Assembly: GCA_964556255.1 (NCBI GenBank)
Contig: CAZKVQ010000001.1
Coordinates: forward strand, 62,001-126,000
Length of the DNA: 64,000 nucleotides
Direction: 5' to 3'
DNA from: JACJWR01 sp964556255
GTDB taxonomy: Bacteria; Actinomycetota; Actinomycetes; S36-B12; UBA10799
Shown: in pieces, positions 16,198 to 25,513 of the stretch
Position numbering within the stretch: position 1 is the first letter of the stretch
Layout: each line of letters begins with the position of its first letter
Translations under genes and position numbers: made by a program
The notes under the pieces: generated by a model
What the model saw: the letters and a program-made list of their open reading frames with translations, nothing else
What the model was told of the DNA's origin: nothing
The model's database searches: none

Positions 16198-17271
16198 ATG
16201 TCCTCAGGCGCTTCCGGCGCTCGGAGCCCCATGGGCCCGCAGCTCCGGCGGGGCTCAGATGCGGGGGACATCGACCTGGCTGCCATCTCAGTGGTGCCGG
16301 CCCTCGCCGCCACCGCTCTCATCGGGGTGGCCGTCGTCCTGGCAACGATGGCCTGGTGGCCGCAGCACAGCGCACCGCAACCGTCGTTCGGGATCATGTC
16401 AGCGACCATCGTGTTCGGTCTGGTGCTCTTCGCGATCGGATGTGCGGCGCTGATGCTGCCTGAACGATTCGGGCCGCCGCTCGTGGTCGTGTTCATGGTC
16501 GCCGTGTCGGCCTTTCTCGTCGCGGTCCTCCTCTCCTCGACACAGGCCGACTGGGTGCTGGCGTACATGGTGATGTTGATAGTCACGTGCGGTGCCGTCC
16601 AGCAGCGCTTTCTCTGGTGGCTCGCCTCGGTCGTACCGGTGGTGATCGCCTGGACCTTGGCGGGAGTCGCGACCCCGTGGCAGAACGAGACTTGGCGCAA
16701 TGCCCTGCTGCTGACCGCACTGGCGCTGACCCTGTCATGGTTCATTCATCACACCCGGCGTACCCACTGGCGAATGCTGTCCGCCGAGCGGGAATCGGCA
16801 CGATCCTCGGCGGCCACCGACCCCATGACCGGGCTACTCAACCGACGAGGGATGGTGGAGGTCACGCAGGTTCGACGTCGCACGCAGGACTGGGGCGATG
16901 ACGTGAGGGTGTCCCTGATCGACGTGGACGGGCTCAAGGGGATCAATGACAGACACGGTCATGCGGCCGGTGACGCCGCGATCGTGGCGGTGGCCCGGGC
17001 ACTGCGAACCGCGACGCGTGCCGAGGAGGATCTGTTGGTTCGCTGGGGTGGCGACGAGTTCGTGATCATCTCCGACGGAAAGTCGCCTGATGCCAGCGAA
17101 TTCCAACGCCGGGTGAATCTGGCCTTGGCCCGGGACTGCCCGGCGGACGCCGAATGGACGGCGCAAGTGTCCGTCGGAACGGCCACGCACACGGATACCG
17201 TGGCCCAAACGCTGGAAGAGTTAGTCTCCGAGGCCGATGCGAACATGTACGCCAGCAAACGGCGCCGCTAG
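16198..17271 (+). CDS. Membrane-bound diguanylate cyclase (GGDEF)
   Basis: A 357-residue protein. About six membrane helices (residues 30-185) form the sensor part. A short linker leads to a GGDEF domain (about 200-357) with DPMTGLLNRRG, DVDGLKGINDRHGHAAGD and an intact RWGGDEF signature. It should make cyclic di-GMP from two GTP. I do not see the RxxD inhibitory-site motif at the usual place five residues before GGDEF (AEEDLLVRW instead). The ATG at 16198 has GAAGGGG seven bases upstream. The other c-di-GMP gene in the window, at 42551, looks like the opposing phosphodiesterase. Confidence 0.9.
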   Translation: MSSGASGARSPMGPQLRRGSDAGDIDLAAISVVPALAATALIGVAVVLATMAWWPQHSAPQPSFGIMSATIVFGLVLFAIGCAALMLPERFGPPLVVVFMVAVSAFLVAVLLSSTQADWVLAYMVMLIVTCGAVQQRFLWWLASVVPVVIAWTLAGVATPWQNETWRNALLLTALALTLSWFIHHTRRTHWRMLSAERESARSSAATDPMTGLLNRRGMVEVTQVRRRTQDWGDDVRVSLIDVDGLKGINDRHGHAAGDAAIVAVARALRTATRAEEDLLVRWGGDEFVIISDGKSPDASEFQRRVNLALARDCPADAEWTAQVSVGTATHTDTVAQTLEELVSEADANMYASKRRR

Positions 17272-17496
17272 CCTCACCGAGACGTACAGCGGAGAATCCA
17301 GGTTCCGGCCGTCATCCTGTTGCAGCGCGTAAGCGCGTGGACACCCTCCGCATGCCACAACACCCGTTCTGACGATCTCCGGGCACAGAAGGCGGGCGAA
17401 AGCTCAAGTCGATTCCGGGACTCGACGAACCACTCATCGAAGGGCCCTGACGCAGGGGCCGGGGCGCAATCGGGGCGAGCGAAGTCCGGGGCGGTG

Positions 17497-17796
17497 ATGG
17501 GAATGATGGCCAACCCAGTTCGAACCGCCGAAGATGTCCGCCGCAGCGGCACGGAACCCTCCCGACGAAGTCTGGTCGGCACCTGCCTCATCGCGCTGGG
17601 TGCGGGCACTTTGATCGCGGCCCTCGTGACCCGTTGGCTGGCCGCGCTCACCGAGCCGGGAGCCCTCTCCGAGGCCGCTACCACCTTTCACCTCTGCTGC
17701 GACGTCGGCTACCAGGTCTTCGGAGTGGCGTCGCTGCTGATCCTTGCTTCGGCGCTGATGGCCTTTTGGTGGATCATGCTTCGACGCGAGACATGA
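17497..17796 (+). CDS. Hypothetical two-helix membrane protein
   Basis: About 99 residues with two membrane helices, near 29-52 and 72-95. A Cys-Cys pair lies between them (TFHLCCDVGYQVFG). I do not recognise it. The start is chosen at an ATG that gives a short basic N-terminus; GTG at 17494 and ATG at 17503 are alternatives. The 5' part of the open frame (from 17320) looks non-coding. It converges on the gene at 17801-18106 with 4 nt between. Confidence 0.5.
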   Translation: MGMMANPVRTAEDVRRSGTEPSRRSLVGTCLIALGAGTLIAALVTRWLAALTEPGALSEAATTFHLCCDVGYQVFGVASLLILASALMAFWWIMLRRET

Positions 17797-17800
17797 CCAG

Positions 17801-18106
17801 TCAGTAGCCCAGCTCAGCCCGGAACGCCTTGCCGACCGCCTGCGACTTACCCATGCGCGCTATCCATTCCTTTGTCGCGGCGCTGAATACTTCTGGGTCG
17901 TAACCCATTTCGGCCGCGATGGCATTCATGCCGGCCTCGTCGGTCACACCGCGGGCCTGCGCGGCCTTGGAGACCGCCGCGTAGTCATTCAGCCCGATGC
18001 CGTTGATCGGGGCCAACATCGGGTCGTCAGCGGCGAGCGGCTTGTTGGATGGACCGCCGATGATGGCCGGGTCCATGCCGGACTGGAGTTTCTTGAACAG
18101 GCCCAT
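17801..18106 (-). CDS. Hypothetical protein (101 aa)
   Basis: A 101-residue soluble protein of unknown function, starting MGLFKKLQSGMDPAIIGGPSN. The C-terminal two thirds look helical, with KAAQARGVTDEAGMNAIAAEMGYD and a TKEWIARMGKSQAVGKAFR stretch. Similar short Met-Gly-Leu-Phe-Lys-Lys starts occur in small actinobacterial proteins of unknown role. The ATG at 18106 is preceded by GAGGAG, which fixes the start. Confidence 0.65.
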   Translation of the reverse strand: MGLFKKLQSGMDPAIIGGPSNKPLAADDPMLAPINGIGLNDYAAVSKAAQARGVTDEAGMNAIAAEMGYDPEVFSAATKEWIARMGKSQAVGKAFRAELGY

Positions 18107-18320
18107 GATGAACTCCTCACAACCGGCCGCGAGGGGCACGCGCCACCGCGGATGAATGGTTCCACGACGGTACCGCCATTCCCCGCCTAGCTCCACCACT
18201 CACGCCGTCACGGTCGGCCAACGCGTGACTCCGTTCGAGATTCCCTTGACGTCTGACACTTCGCCGGATCCGGCCGATTGACAGTTGCGGTCGGTCGCTC
18301 CAGGGGTCGATAGTCGGAGT

Positions 18321-19154
18321 ATGGCCAGCAGTGGAGATCGCAGCAGGTCCAAGGCTGATCCCGGTGCGAACTGGCACACCGAGTCGATCTGGCTCTCCGG
18401 CGATGACCACCTCGATGTGCTCGAATCACCCGCAAGCGACGAGCCGCCCTTGATGTTCATCCACGGGTGGGGACTGTCCGCCAGGTCCTATCTGCCGGCC
18501 CTGACCCAGATGACCCCCTGGGCTCGGGTGTATGCGCCGACCCTCCCGGGCTTCGGCACGTCCAGCCCGCTGCCTCGCCGCGGAAGACATGACCTTCCCG
18601 CCTACGCCGCGGCTGTGCTGGCGACCTGGCGCGACGGCCAGTTACCGCAGCCGATGCCGATCGTTGCCCATTCGATGGGCTGTGGCGTTGCCGTCAAACT
18701 CGCCCGTGCGCGGCCCGACCTGGTCACCTCGCTCGTTCTCGTCTGTCCCATCGGGGGCGCCGGAAAGCATCCGGTGAGTTGGCTGCGGCTGGCCGGCTCA
18801 CTGGCCAGAGAGGCGCACGTCGGTTTTCTGCCGCGACTGCTCGACTCCGGTCCCAGCATGGTGCGCAACGCCGGTGACGCCGTGCACGCGGGCTACGTGG
18901 CGAAGACTGCCGATCTGCACGGGGACATCCGCGCTCTAGTCAATTCCGGGCGCCCGATCACGATTATCGCCGCATCAGACGACGGGGTGGTTCCGCCCGG
19001 TCCGCTCCGGTCCAGTGGAGCTACCTTCCTGGAGGTTCCAGGTGGCCACGGTTGGCTGCTCCGACGCCCCGCGGAATTCGCCCGGGTAGTCAAGCCGTTC
19101 GTGTTTCCGCCCCCCTGGCGGGAACACATCGTGCACGATCCCGAACCTGCCTGA
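18321..19154 (+). CDS. Alpha/beta hydrolase
   Basis: A 277-residue alpha/beta-hydrolase fold protein. It has the oxyanion-hole motif HGWG, the nucleophile elbow AHSMGCG with Ser as nucleophile, an acid-site candidate in AASDDGVVPP, and the catalytic His in VPGGHGW. There is no signal peptide. The substrate is unknown; the fold covers esterases, lipases and C-C hydrolases. The ATG at 18321 has GATAGT six bases before it, near-matching the leaderless pattern, as well as an overly close CGGAG. Confidence 0.83.
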   Translation: MASSGDRSRSKADPGANWHTESIWLSGDDHLDVLESPASDEPPLMFIHGWGLSARSYLPALTQMTPWARVYAPTLPGFGTSSPLPRRGRHDLPAYAAAVLATWRDGQLPQPMPIVAHSMGCGVAVKLARARPDLVTSLVLVCPIGGAGKHPVSWLRLAGSLAREAHVGFLPRLLDSGPSMVRNAGDAVHAGYVAKTADLHGDIRALVNSGRPITIIAASDDGVVPPGPLRSSGATFLEVPGGHGWLLRRPAEFARVVKPFVFPPPWREHIVHDPEPA

Positions 19155-19239
19155 CTCATCCCAGGACGACGACCAGGACCGTGGCTATCATCGCCTCACC
19201 GAGGCGCGGATGCCGCTGCCGCCGTACCTGGGAGGAAGC

Positions 19240-20292
19240 GTGGCCGTAAGTACAGCTCCCCCACCTATCCCGGGCGACCCCATCGACCCACCCCCCAAAC
19301 AGACCCCGGCCAAGATCAAGGAACTCGACGCGAAGTCCGGGTCACTCAGTGCCGGTGTAGGCGTCGGCTTCCGCGCGTACAACAGGTTCTCGCAATCGAA
19401 GGCGACCCTGCTCGCGGCCGGGACGACGTACTACCTCTTCCTGGCTATGTTCTCGATTCTGGCCTTCGGCTACGGACTGGCCGCCATCTTGGGAACCGAC
19501 GAGATGGCGGCCTACATGACCGAGGCCATCGGAAATGCCTTCCCCGGATTACTGGGGGATAAGGGCATCAATCCGTCCCAGTTGCGGGCGATCGGACAGG
19601 CGACATCACTTGTGGGCCTCATCGGGCTCGTGTACGGCGGCGGCGGCGCCGTTGGCGCAGCCATGCAGTCCATCCATCTCATCTACGGTGCGCCTGCGGA
19701 CCCACGCAATTTCCTGCTTGCCAAGGTGCGACAGCTCCTCTGGCTGGCGGCGATAGGGCCGTTGATCCTGCTGTCGTTCGCGGCTTCTGCCTTTACCGCC
19801 GACGCCTCCGACAAAGTCCTCAGCACCATCGGCATCAACAACGCGGGCACCGGCATTGTGCTCCGGGTGGTCACTCTGCTGCTGACTCTGCTCGTCAACT
19901 TCGCGATCGTCTACCTGCTGCTGTCCCATTTCGGGGGCATCCGCCCACCCCGACACGCACTGGTCGTGGGCTCGGCGACCGGCGCCGTTGTGTTCGAGGT
20001 CCTGAAGTTGCTGATGGCCGGGCTCATCCGCTTCACGGTCGACAAACCCCAGTACGGCGCACTGGCGGCACCGATCGGGATCCTGTTCGTCCTCTTCCTG
20101 CAATGCCTCACGCTGTATCTGATGGCATCGCTGACGGCCGGTCTCGCGGACAAGGACGTACCCCTGGAGGCGCTTGCGGTTCGCAGCGTTGACGAAGTGC
20201 AGACCTCGATGGCCGAGGTTTCAACGACGCCCGAAACCGCCAGTGCCCCGACGGGCACCTCTACATCGACCAACGGCGAAACAACGAACTGA
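19240..20292 (+). CDS. YihY/BrkB (virulence factor BrkB) family membrane protein
   Basis: A 350-residue protein. A proline-rich cytosolic N-terminus is followed by about six membrane helices (about 50-300), then an Ala/Thr/Ser-rich tail. The family pattern is visible in FSQSKATLLAAGTTYYLFLAMFS (first helix) and GLVYGGGGAVGAAMQSIHLIYG. YihY proteins are of uncertain function; once thought to be RNase BN, they are now treated as membrane transporters or envelope proteins. The GTG at 19240 has GGGAGG five bases upstream; an in-frame ATG at 19210 is less likely. Confidence 0.85.
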   Translation: MAVSTAPPPIPGDPIDPPPKQTPAKIKELDAKSGSLSAGVGVGFRAYNRFSQSKATLLAAGTTYYLFLAMFSILAFGYGLAAILGTDEMAAYMTEAIGNAFPGLLGDKGINPSQLRAIGQATSLVGLIGLVYGGGGAVGAAMQSIHLIYGAPADPRNFLLAKVRQLLWLAAIGPLILLSFAASAFTADASDKVLSTIGINNAGTGIVLRVVTLLLTLLVNFAIVYLLLSHFGGIRPPRHALVVGSATGAVVFEVLKLLMAGLIRFTVDKPQYGALAAPIGILFVLFLQCLTLYLMASLTAGLADKDVPLEALAVRSVDEVQTSMAEVSTTPETASAPTGTSTSTNGETTN

Positions 20293-20414
20293 GGCGAGCG
20301 ACCAGCTTCACGTCGTCCGGTGCAACCTCCGATCGAATGGCCATAGACATGGCGAGAGCGGCATCCTGACCCAATGGTCCTTGTCCTGCGCCCCTTCCCG
20401 AGATGGAGAACCCG

Positions 20415-21074
20415 ATGACAGCCACCCTGCGCCCCTTGGACCCGCCCCACAAGGGCCTCCGCAATGCACTGTCGATCCTCTCTCTTCGCATCGGTGTGAC
20501 CGACTTCGGCGACGCCGACTCAGTCGCGTCCCTGCAAGGGCTTGCCGACGAAGTCTTCCTGCTGCTGGAGGACCACGCGCTGATGGAGGACACCCATGTG
20601 CTGGCCCCCTTGGAACAGCGCATCCCAGGATCATCACGCGGCGACCTATCGGACCACGAGGTCCTCGAGGCAAGGGTCGACGAACTTCGTCGGCGGTTGC
20701 ATGGGTTCGATGGCACCCAGGACGACGAAGCGGGTCAGGGTTTCCTGCTGGAATTCACCGACTTCCATGCCGACTACCTCAAGCACATGCTGGCGGAGGA
20801 GCGGATTACCGAGCCATTGGTGCGCGACAACTTCAGCGATGAGGAACTCCTGGCCGACCAGGTGGCCATCAGTCAGGAGATGCCCTTCGAGGTGCTCCTG
20901 CTGTGGTTCAAATACATCGTTCCGGCGCGGCGGGTGGCCGAGAATGCCCAGGTGCTGCAGGGTTTCAAGGCCGCAGCACCGCCTGAGGTCTTCACACAGG
21001 TGACGGAGCTGCTGCGGGACACCCTGACTAGTTCGGCATATGAGGACCTGATGGCGCGGGTCACGGACGGCTGA
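20415..21074 (+). CDS. Hemerythrin-domain protein
   Basis: A 219-residue protein with a hemerythrin HHE-like four-helix bundle. Candidate iron ligands are in PPHKGLR (about residue 13), EDHALMEDTHVLAPLE (about 60-75), DHEVLE and FHADYLKHMLAEE (about 115-130). Such proteins bind a diiron centre and sense or bind oxygen or nitric oxide; some are enzymes. The ATG at 20415 has a GGAG site at normal spacing, and one at 20403 is in frame. It converges on the secreted peptidase gene with 33 bp between stops. Confidence 0.82.
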   Translation: MTATLRPLDPPHKGLRNALSILSLRIGVTDFGDADSVASLQGLADEVFLLLEDHALMEDTHVLAPLEQRIPGSSRGDLSDHEVLEARVDELRRRLHGFDGTQDDEAGQGFLLEFTDFHADYLKHMLAEERITEPLVRDNFSDEELLADQVAISQEMPFEVLLLWFKYIVPARRVAENAQVLQGFKAAAPPEVFTQVTELLRDTLTSSAYEDLMARVTDG

Positions 21075-21107
21075 TTCGGGCCGCCCCAACCTCCTATGCT
21101 GAGACAG

Positions 21108-22718
21108 TCAGGAGACCGCAAAGGGCGGGGCGTCCTGACGGCATCTGGCGCCGACCGGTGGAAGTGCGCCGCTGATCAAGTAGTTGGTGGTGTATCGGTT
21201 CGCACAGGCGCTCGGGTTGAGCAGAGCGGTGTGGCCGTAGCCGGTAACCATGAGCAGCCTCGCGTCGGCCAGTTGGCGCGTCATGTCCACTGCATCCTGG
21301 TAGGGCGTCGCAGGGTCATAGGTTGTCGAGACGACCATCACCGGAGCAGCCGTCTGCCTGTTCCACGGCCCTGTGTAGCTCTGCGCGGCCTTCCCTGGCC
21401 AACTCGCGCACGGACTGGTGATCCACGCCCAGTATGGCCCGGTCGGCCCCGACCTTTGGGTGGCGAATGTCGACTGCCACGGGAACGTCACGCCCGGCGG
21501 ATTGGGACTCTCGCCACACAGCACCGCCAGTTGCTGTCCTCGGCTCGGGTACTTCTCGCCCAACCCGAACTTGACCGTTGGACTTGTCTTGTTCAGCCAC
21601 ACGTTCTGCATCACGTGGGCCAGTTGCCGCCATTGCACCATGAAGTACATCCCGTTGACGACAGCGTCCAGGAAGCTTGAGTACGTGTACCCGCCTCGCG
21701 GCTGTAGCGAATGGCTTCTCATCTGTGAGATCAATGTTGCGAACTTGGCCCTGGTCGCTTGCTGCGTTCCGGCAGCGAACTCACAGCGGACCTTGCCCAC
21801 GTCCGCGCACTTATTGAGGAAGGCGGTGAGAGTGACGGCCGATCCCTTGTCCGATTTCTCTCGGAGGATGGTTCCCAGATGTTGTCCATCCGCCATCGGC
21901 AGCCAACTGACCCACGCCTGCGGGCTCACATCACCGTCGAGGATCAGCGCCCGGACTCTGCCGGGGAAGAGGTTGGCGTACGTGGCGCCAAGAAAGGTCC
22001 CGTAGGAGACGCCGTAGTAGTTCAGTTTCGAATCGTGCACCGCTGCCCGGAGCAGGTCCAGATCGCGGGCGCTGTCCGCCGTGCTCACGTAGTTCAGCAG
22101 ATTGCCACTGCGGGCCGCGCACAACTGCCCAAGCACCGCGTCCCTCGCGATGAGTTTCGCCTCCTGGCTCGGGCCTACCGGGGTCATCGGAACTTTCGCC
22201 AGGAACGCATTCTCGGCGGCCTGGCTGGCGAAGCACTCCACGGAGGTACTAGAGCCGATCCCGCGCGGATCCCAACTGACTTGGTCAAACCGCGCCCGAA
22301 CCTCGGGTGTGAGGAAGTGAACCACGCCGGGTAACGAATCCACACCAGATCCACCCGGTCCGCCGGGATTGAAGAACACCGACCCGATCTTGTGAGCCTG
22401 ATCCGTCGCCTGCTTCCGGATGAGGGCCAGGCTGATCTGGGCTCCGCGCGGCTGTGTGTAATCCAACGGCACCTTGGCCGTGGCGCACTGGAAGCCAACC
22501 TGTTCCGGACCGGTGCACGGCCGCCAGACCAGTCTCGGGACCACGGGCCTGATGTCGCCTCGGACGGCGGCCGTCGGAGGTGTTGGAGGAGATGTCGCCG
22601 ACCCGGAGAGAACACCGCTTGCCGCGACCGGAGCCGACACCAGCCCCGACAGGCCAACCGTGAGAACCGCAACCACAGCAAGGACTCGCCGCCGACGAGT
22701 CGGTTTCGGGGTATCCAT
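21108..22718 (-). CDS. Secreted SlpD/SlpE-type alpha/beta-hydrolase peptidase (TAP-like C-terminus)
   Basis: A 536-residue protein. A signal peptide covers about residues 1-35 (basic RRRR then a hydrophobic core). The alpha/beta fold has GGPGGSG, the nucleophile elbow GVSYGTFLG (Ser), and a TAP C-terminal domain with VVVSTTYDPATPYQDA and catalytic His in GYGHTALL. Streptomyces relatives SlpD/SlpE and tripeptidyl aminopeptidase release short peptides from N-termini outside the cell. The ATG at 22718, preceded by GGTGGG, gives a clean signal peptide. The upstream frame to 22985 looks non-coding. Confidence 0.87.
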   Translation of the reverse strand: MDTPKPTRRRRVLAVVAVLTVGLSGLVSAPVAASGVLSGSATSPPTPPTAAVRGDIRPVVPRLVWRPCTGPEQVGFQCATAKVPLDYTQPRGAQISLALIRKQATDQAHKIGSVFFNPGGPGGSGVDSLPGVVHFLTPEVRARFDQVSWDPRGIGSSTSVECFASQAAENAFLAKVPMTPVGPSQEAKLIARDAVLGQLCAARSGNLLNYVSTADSARDLDLLRAAVHDSKLNYYGVSYGTFLGATYANLFPGRVRALILDGDVSPQAWVSWLPMADGQHLGTILREKSDKGSAVTLTAFLNKCADVGKVRCEFAAGTQQATRAKFATLISQMRSHSLQPRGGYTYSSFLDAVVNGMYFMVQWRQLAHVMQNVWLNKTSPTVKFGLGEKYPSRGQQLAVLCGESPNPPGVTFPWQSTFATQRSGPTGPYWAWITSPCASWPGKAAQSYTGPWNRQTAAPVMVVSTTYDPATPYQDAVDMTRQLADARLLMVTGYGHTALLNPSACANRYTTNYLISGALPPVGARCRQDAPPFAVS

Positions 22719-22919
22719 AAACCCACCATGGCACCGGGGGGCGGACTTAGCCAGACACGGCTGGGATTCGAAGCGGTAGGACCAAAGGGCCGGCTCTCGC
22801 GCCCATGCCAGGTTCCCCTCAAGAGCCAGCAGGTCACCCGATCGGGCTAGCCGCCGTCGCTTGGGTCGGCAGCCTTGGATGCCTTTCACAGTCCACTTCC
22901 GTGGGACGCAGCGAGTCCC

Positions 22920-22925
22920 TAGGAT
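22920..22925 (+). promoter_or_regulatory. -10 hexamer of a leaderless transcript (DUF4436 gene)
   Basis: TAGGAT, then 6 nt, then the ATG at 22932. No Shine-Dalgarno sequence is present. Confidence 0.6.
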
Positions 22926-22931
22926 GCGGCC

Positions 22932-23861
22932 ATGACGTCGAATCAGGGGGCGCCTGCGCCCACGGCTGAAGCGAAGGACGACCAAACCAGCACCGGGGAC
23001 GCCTCACCGAACCGGCGCGGTGTCTGGAAGTTCGTGATCCCGGTGGCGATCATCCTGGTGATCGCATACGTGGCCGGTATCTTCGCATTCAAGTCCAGCG
23101 ATGGCAGTTTCACGATAAGTGGCGACGACACCCAAGTTCAGAGCGGAATTCAAGTCACCGCCAGCATGGTCGCCATCGAGCCAGCTTCGGAACAGTTGTC
23201 GGTTCGGCTTCAATTCACCCCCGTGGGGGATTTCGCCGACCAGAACGGCGATCTGGCAAAGAACGTCACCATCTTCGTGAACGCGTATTCAGGCAAGACG
23301 TCCATCGATCTCCCCAAGGGCAAGCCCGCCGCGCCGGAGCAGATCAAGTTGTATTCGGCGGGCAACTGGTCGCAATACCCCCTCGATACCTACGAGGGCA
23401 CGATGTACGTCGACGCGACCACCGGGCCGAACAATTCCGAGTCCGTGCCCGTCTCGATAGAGGCAGCCTCAGGTTTGGCCGGTTGGTCGATGAAGGTGAC
23501 CAAGCCGGACACTCTCGGACCAACCGATGTGCCGTCGGCGACGTTCACCCTTAGCCGTCCCTTCGTGACAAAGGCATATGCCGGCATCGTCCTGTTCCTG
23601 TTCATACTCATCGCCCTCGTTGCGATCTTCGTAGCGATCGCCGTCGGCGGCATGCGGCGGCGGATCGAACCCGCCTTACTCGGGTGGGGAGCAGCCCTGC
23701 TCTTCGCTGTCCCGGCGCTACGAAACGCGATGCCGGGAGCACCGCCGATCGGCGCCTGGATCGACGTGCTGGTCTTCTTGTGGGTGATCGTGCTGATCAT
23801 CATCGCCTACCTGGTGGTCGTCGCCACCTGGATCAGGAAGTCGCCACCACCTCAGAAGTAG
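22932..23861 (+). CDS. DUF4436 family membrane protein
   Basis: A 309-residue protein. A cytosolic N-terminus, one helix at about 32-52, an extracytoplasmic beta-rich domain (about 55-215) and three C-terminal helices (about 220-300) match the layout of DUF4436 proteins common in mycobacteria and other actinobacteria. PAASMVAIEP-like strands and a final KSPPPQK tail are present. Function is unknown; a role in envelope organisation is only a guess. It converges on the ClC gene. Confidence 0.78.
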   Translation: MTSNQGAPAPTAEAKDDQTSTGDASPNRRGVWKFVIPVAIILVIAYVAGIFAFKSSDGSFTISGDDTQVQSGIQVTASMVAIEPASEQLSVRLQFTPVGDFADQNGDLAKNVTIFVNAYSGKTSIDLPKGKPAAPEQIKLYSAGNWSQYPLDTYEGTMYVDATTGPNNSESVPVSIEAASGLAGWSMKVTKPDTLGPTDVPSATFTLSRPFVTKAYAGIVLFLFILIALVAIFVAIAVGGMRRRIEPALLGWGAALLFAVPALRNAMPGAPPIGAWIDVLVFLWVIVLIIIAYLVVVATWIRKSPPPQK

Positions 23862-23943
23862 CCTCGGGTACGACTGTTGGCGCTCGCCAATGCGGGGTGC
23901 TCGTGCCGGCGGGCATCTGGGGCGACACGCGTTGACCGAACGC

Positions 23944-25329
23944 TCAGGCGGGCGACGGCCCTGCAGGAGTCGCGGCGGTTGACGATCCCGTGGGCTCGGC
24001 ATCGATCTCGGCCAGAGCCTCGCGGGAACGACCGTCGAGCGCGACGGCTGTCACCAACCCGATGACCGACGCGAGCATCACAACGGGGATCTGACTGGTT
24101 CCCTCGTTGCCCAACAGCAACACCACCAACACCATCGAGGTCACCGGCAGCCGCAGGGTCGCCGTCGTGGCTGCCGACATCCCGATGGCGATACCAGCGG
24201 TGATACCGAGTCCCGGCAGCGGTCCCACAAGGATTCCGATCGCAGCCCCGAGGAAGATCGCGGGGAAGGTCGGGCCGCCACGGAAAGAACCCAGCGAGAT
24301 GCCGTACGCGAGACCCTTGAAGACCAGCAAACAGACGATTGCCACCACCGGCCACGACTCCGGAGACGACACCAGTCTGGGCAACGCGGACTCACCCGAC
24401 TGCAGGACATCCAGCGGTGATCGGTCGGTGATGAGCACGTACGCCACCGCGCACAGGCTGACGAGCAGACCGGCGACTGCCGTCCGCAGTACGGTCTGGT
24501 TCCGGGTGAACTTGGTCGCTTGGATGCCCACCCGACGCACCAGTGAAGCGCCGACGGCGCAGAGGATTGCGATCGGCACGGTCCAGAGCAGATCCGCGAA
24601 GTCGATATTGGCCAATGGCAACCCGGGGATCGTCAGGGTCGGAACATTGATGCCGGTCCAGGATCCGAGTCCGGTAAACATCAACGCCGCCAGGCCGGCG
24701 GAGGCGGCGCACGGTAGCAACACCAACAGAACCTGTGCGCCGGCGAGACCCACCACCTCCAGCATGAGGACCACGGCTACCAACGGATTGCCGAAGACTG
24801 TCGCAACGGCAGCGGCCGAACCCGCAGCGGCGAGCAGGGTCAGGGCCTGCGGCGAGTTCCGCAGTTTCGTCCTATCCAACGCCAGCAACATCAGGCCGCC
24901 ACCCAAGGCGATGAGCGGCGACTCGGGACCCAGCACCACACCCAGCGCAAGCCCTCCGACGGCCGCAAGGATCACGCCTGGCAGTTGTACCGGCACCGTG
25001 GAATCCCCACCGAAGCCCTTCACCGGCAGATGCCCACCTCGACCCGGGAGGTAGACGATGACCAGTCCCACGACGAGGCCGGCGACCACAAGCACCAGCA
25101 CCGTGTACCAGAGTTGCGGATCTTCCCACCCCAACTGTCGGGGCACCGTCTCCCAGAGGTAGTTCTCAAGCCAGGTGAGTGCCGCCAGGAAGAAGAAGGC
25201 GCATACTGCAACCGGCAGACCCAGGAGGGCCGCGACTAGCAGCAGGGCGTGGTACCCGCGACTCGTGATGATGCCGACCAGATCTTGCGGCGACTTCGCC
25301 GCGTCGTCCGTGCTGGCGCTCGCGCTCAT
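23944..25329 (-). CDS. ClC-type chloride channel/antiporter
   Basis: A 461-residue protein with ten or more membrane helices. The ClC signature GxExP appears as GPESP, whose Glu is the gating residue, followed by LIALGGG. The third family motif appears as GSFRGGPTFPAIFLGAAIG. Bacterial members are mostly chloride/proton antiporters used in acid resistance; some export fluoride, but the canonical fluoride-type motif (GREGT/V) is not seen. An AGGAGC site precedes the ATG. It diverges from the SLC13-type gene with about 180 bp between. Confidence 0.88.
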   Translation of the reverse strand: MSASASTDDAAKSPQDLVGIITSRGYHALLLVAALLGLPVAVCAFFFLAALTWLENYLWETVPRQLGWEDPQLWYTVLVLVVAGLVVGLVIVYLPGRGGHLPVKGFGGDSTVPVQLPGVILAAVGGLALGVVLGPESPLIALGGGLMLLALDRTKLRNSPQALTLLAAAGSAAAVATVFGNPLVAVVLMLEVVGLAGAQVLLVLLPCAASAGLAALMFTGLGSWTGINVPTLTIPGLPLANIDFADLLWTVPIAILCAVGASLVRRVGIQATKFTRNQTVLRTAVAGLLVSLCAVAYVLITDRSPLDVLQSGESALPRLVSSPESWPVVAIVCLLVFKGLAYGISLGSFRGGPTFPAIFLGAAIGILVGPLPGLGITAGIAIGMSAATTATLRLPVTSMVLVVLLLGNEGTSQIPVVMLASVIGLVTAVALDGRSREALAEIDAEPTGSSTAATPAGPSPA

Positions 25330-25513
25330 GATGCTCCTGTCTGGAGACTCGTGCGGCCGGCAGACGCACCGGCGACCATGCTCCGCACTATTTGGGCATC
25401 AACCATAGCCAGTCTCCTCGGATACCTGGGCGGTTCGCCTCCGACCGGAAACCTTGTGGACAGCAGAACTGATGTCGGCGGACTATCTTGGCCAACCAGA
25501 CGAAGGAGGAGCG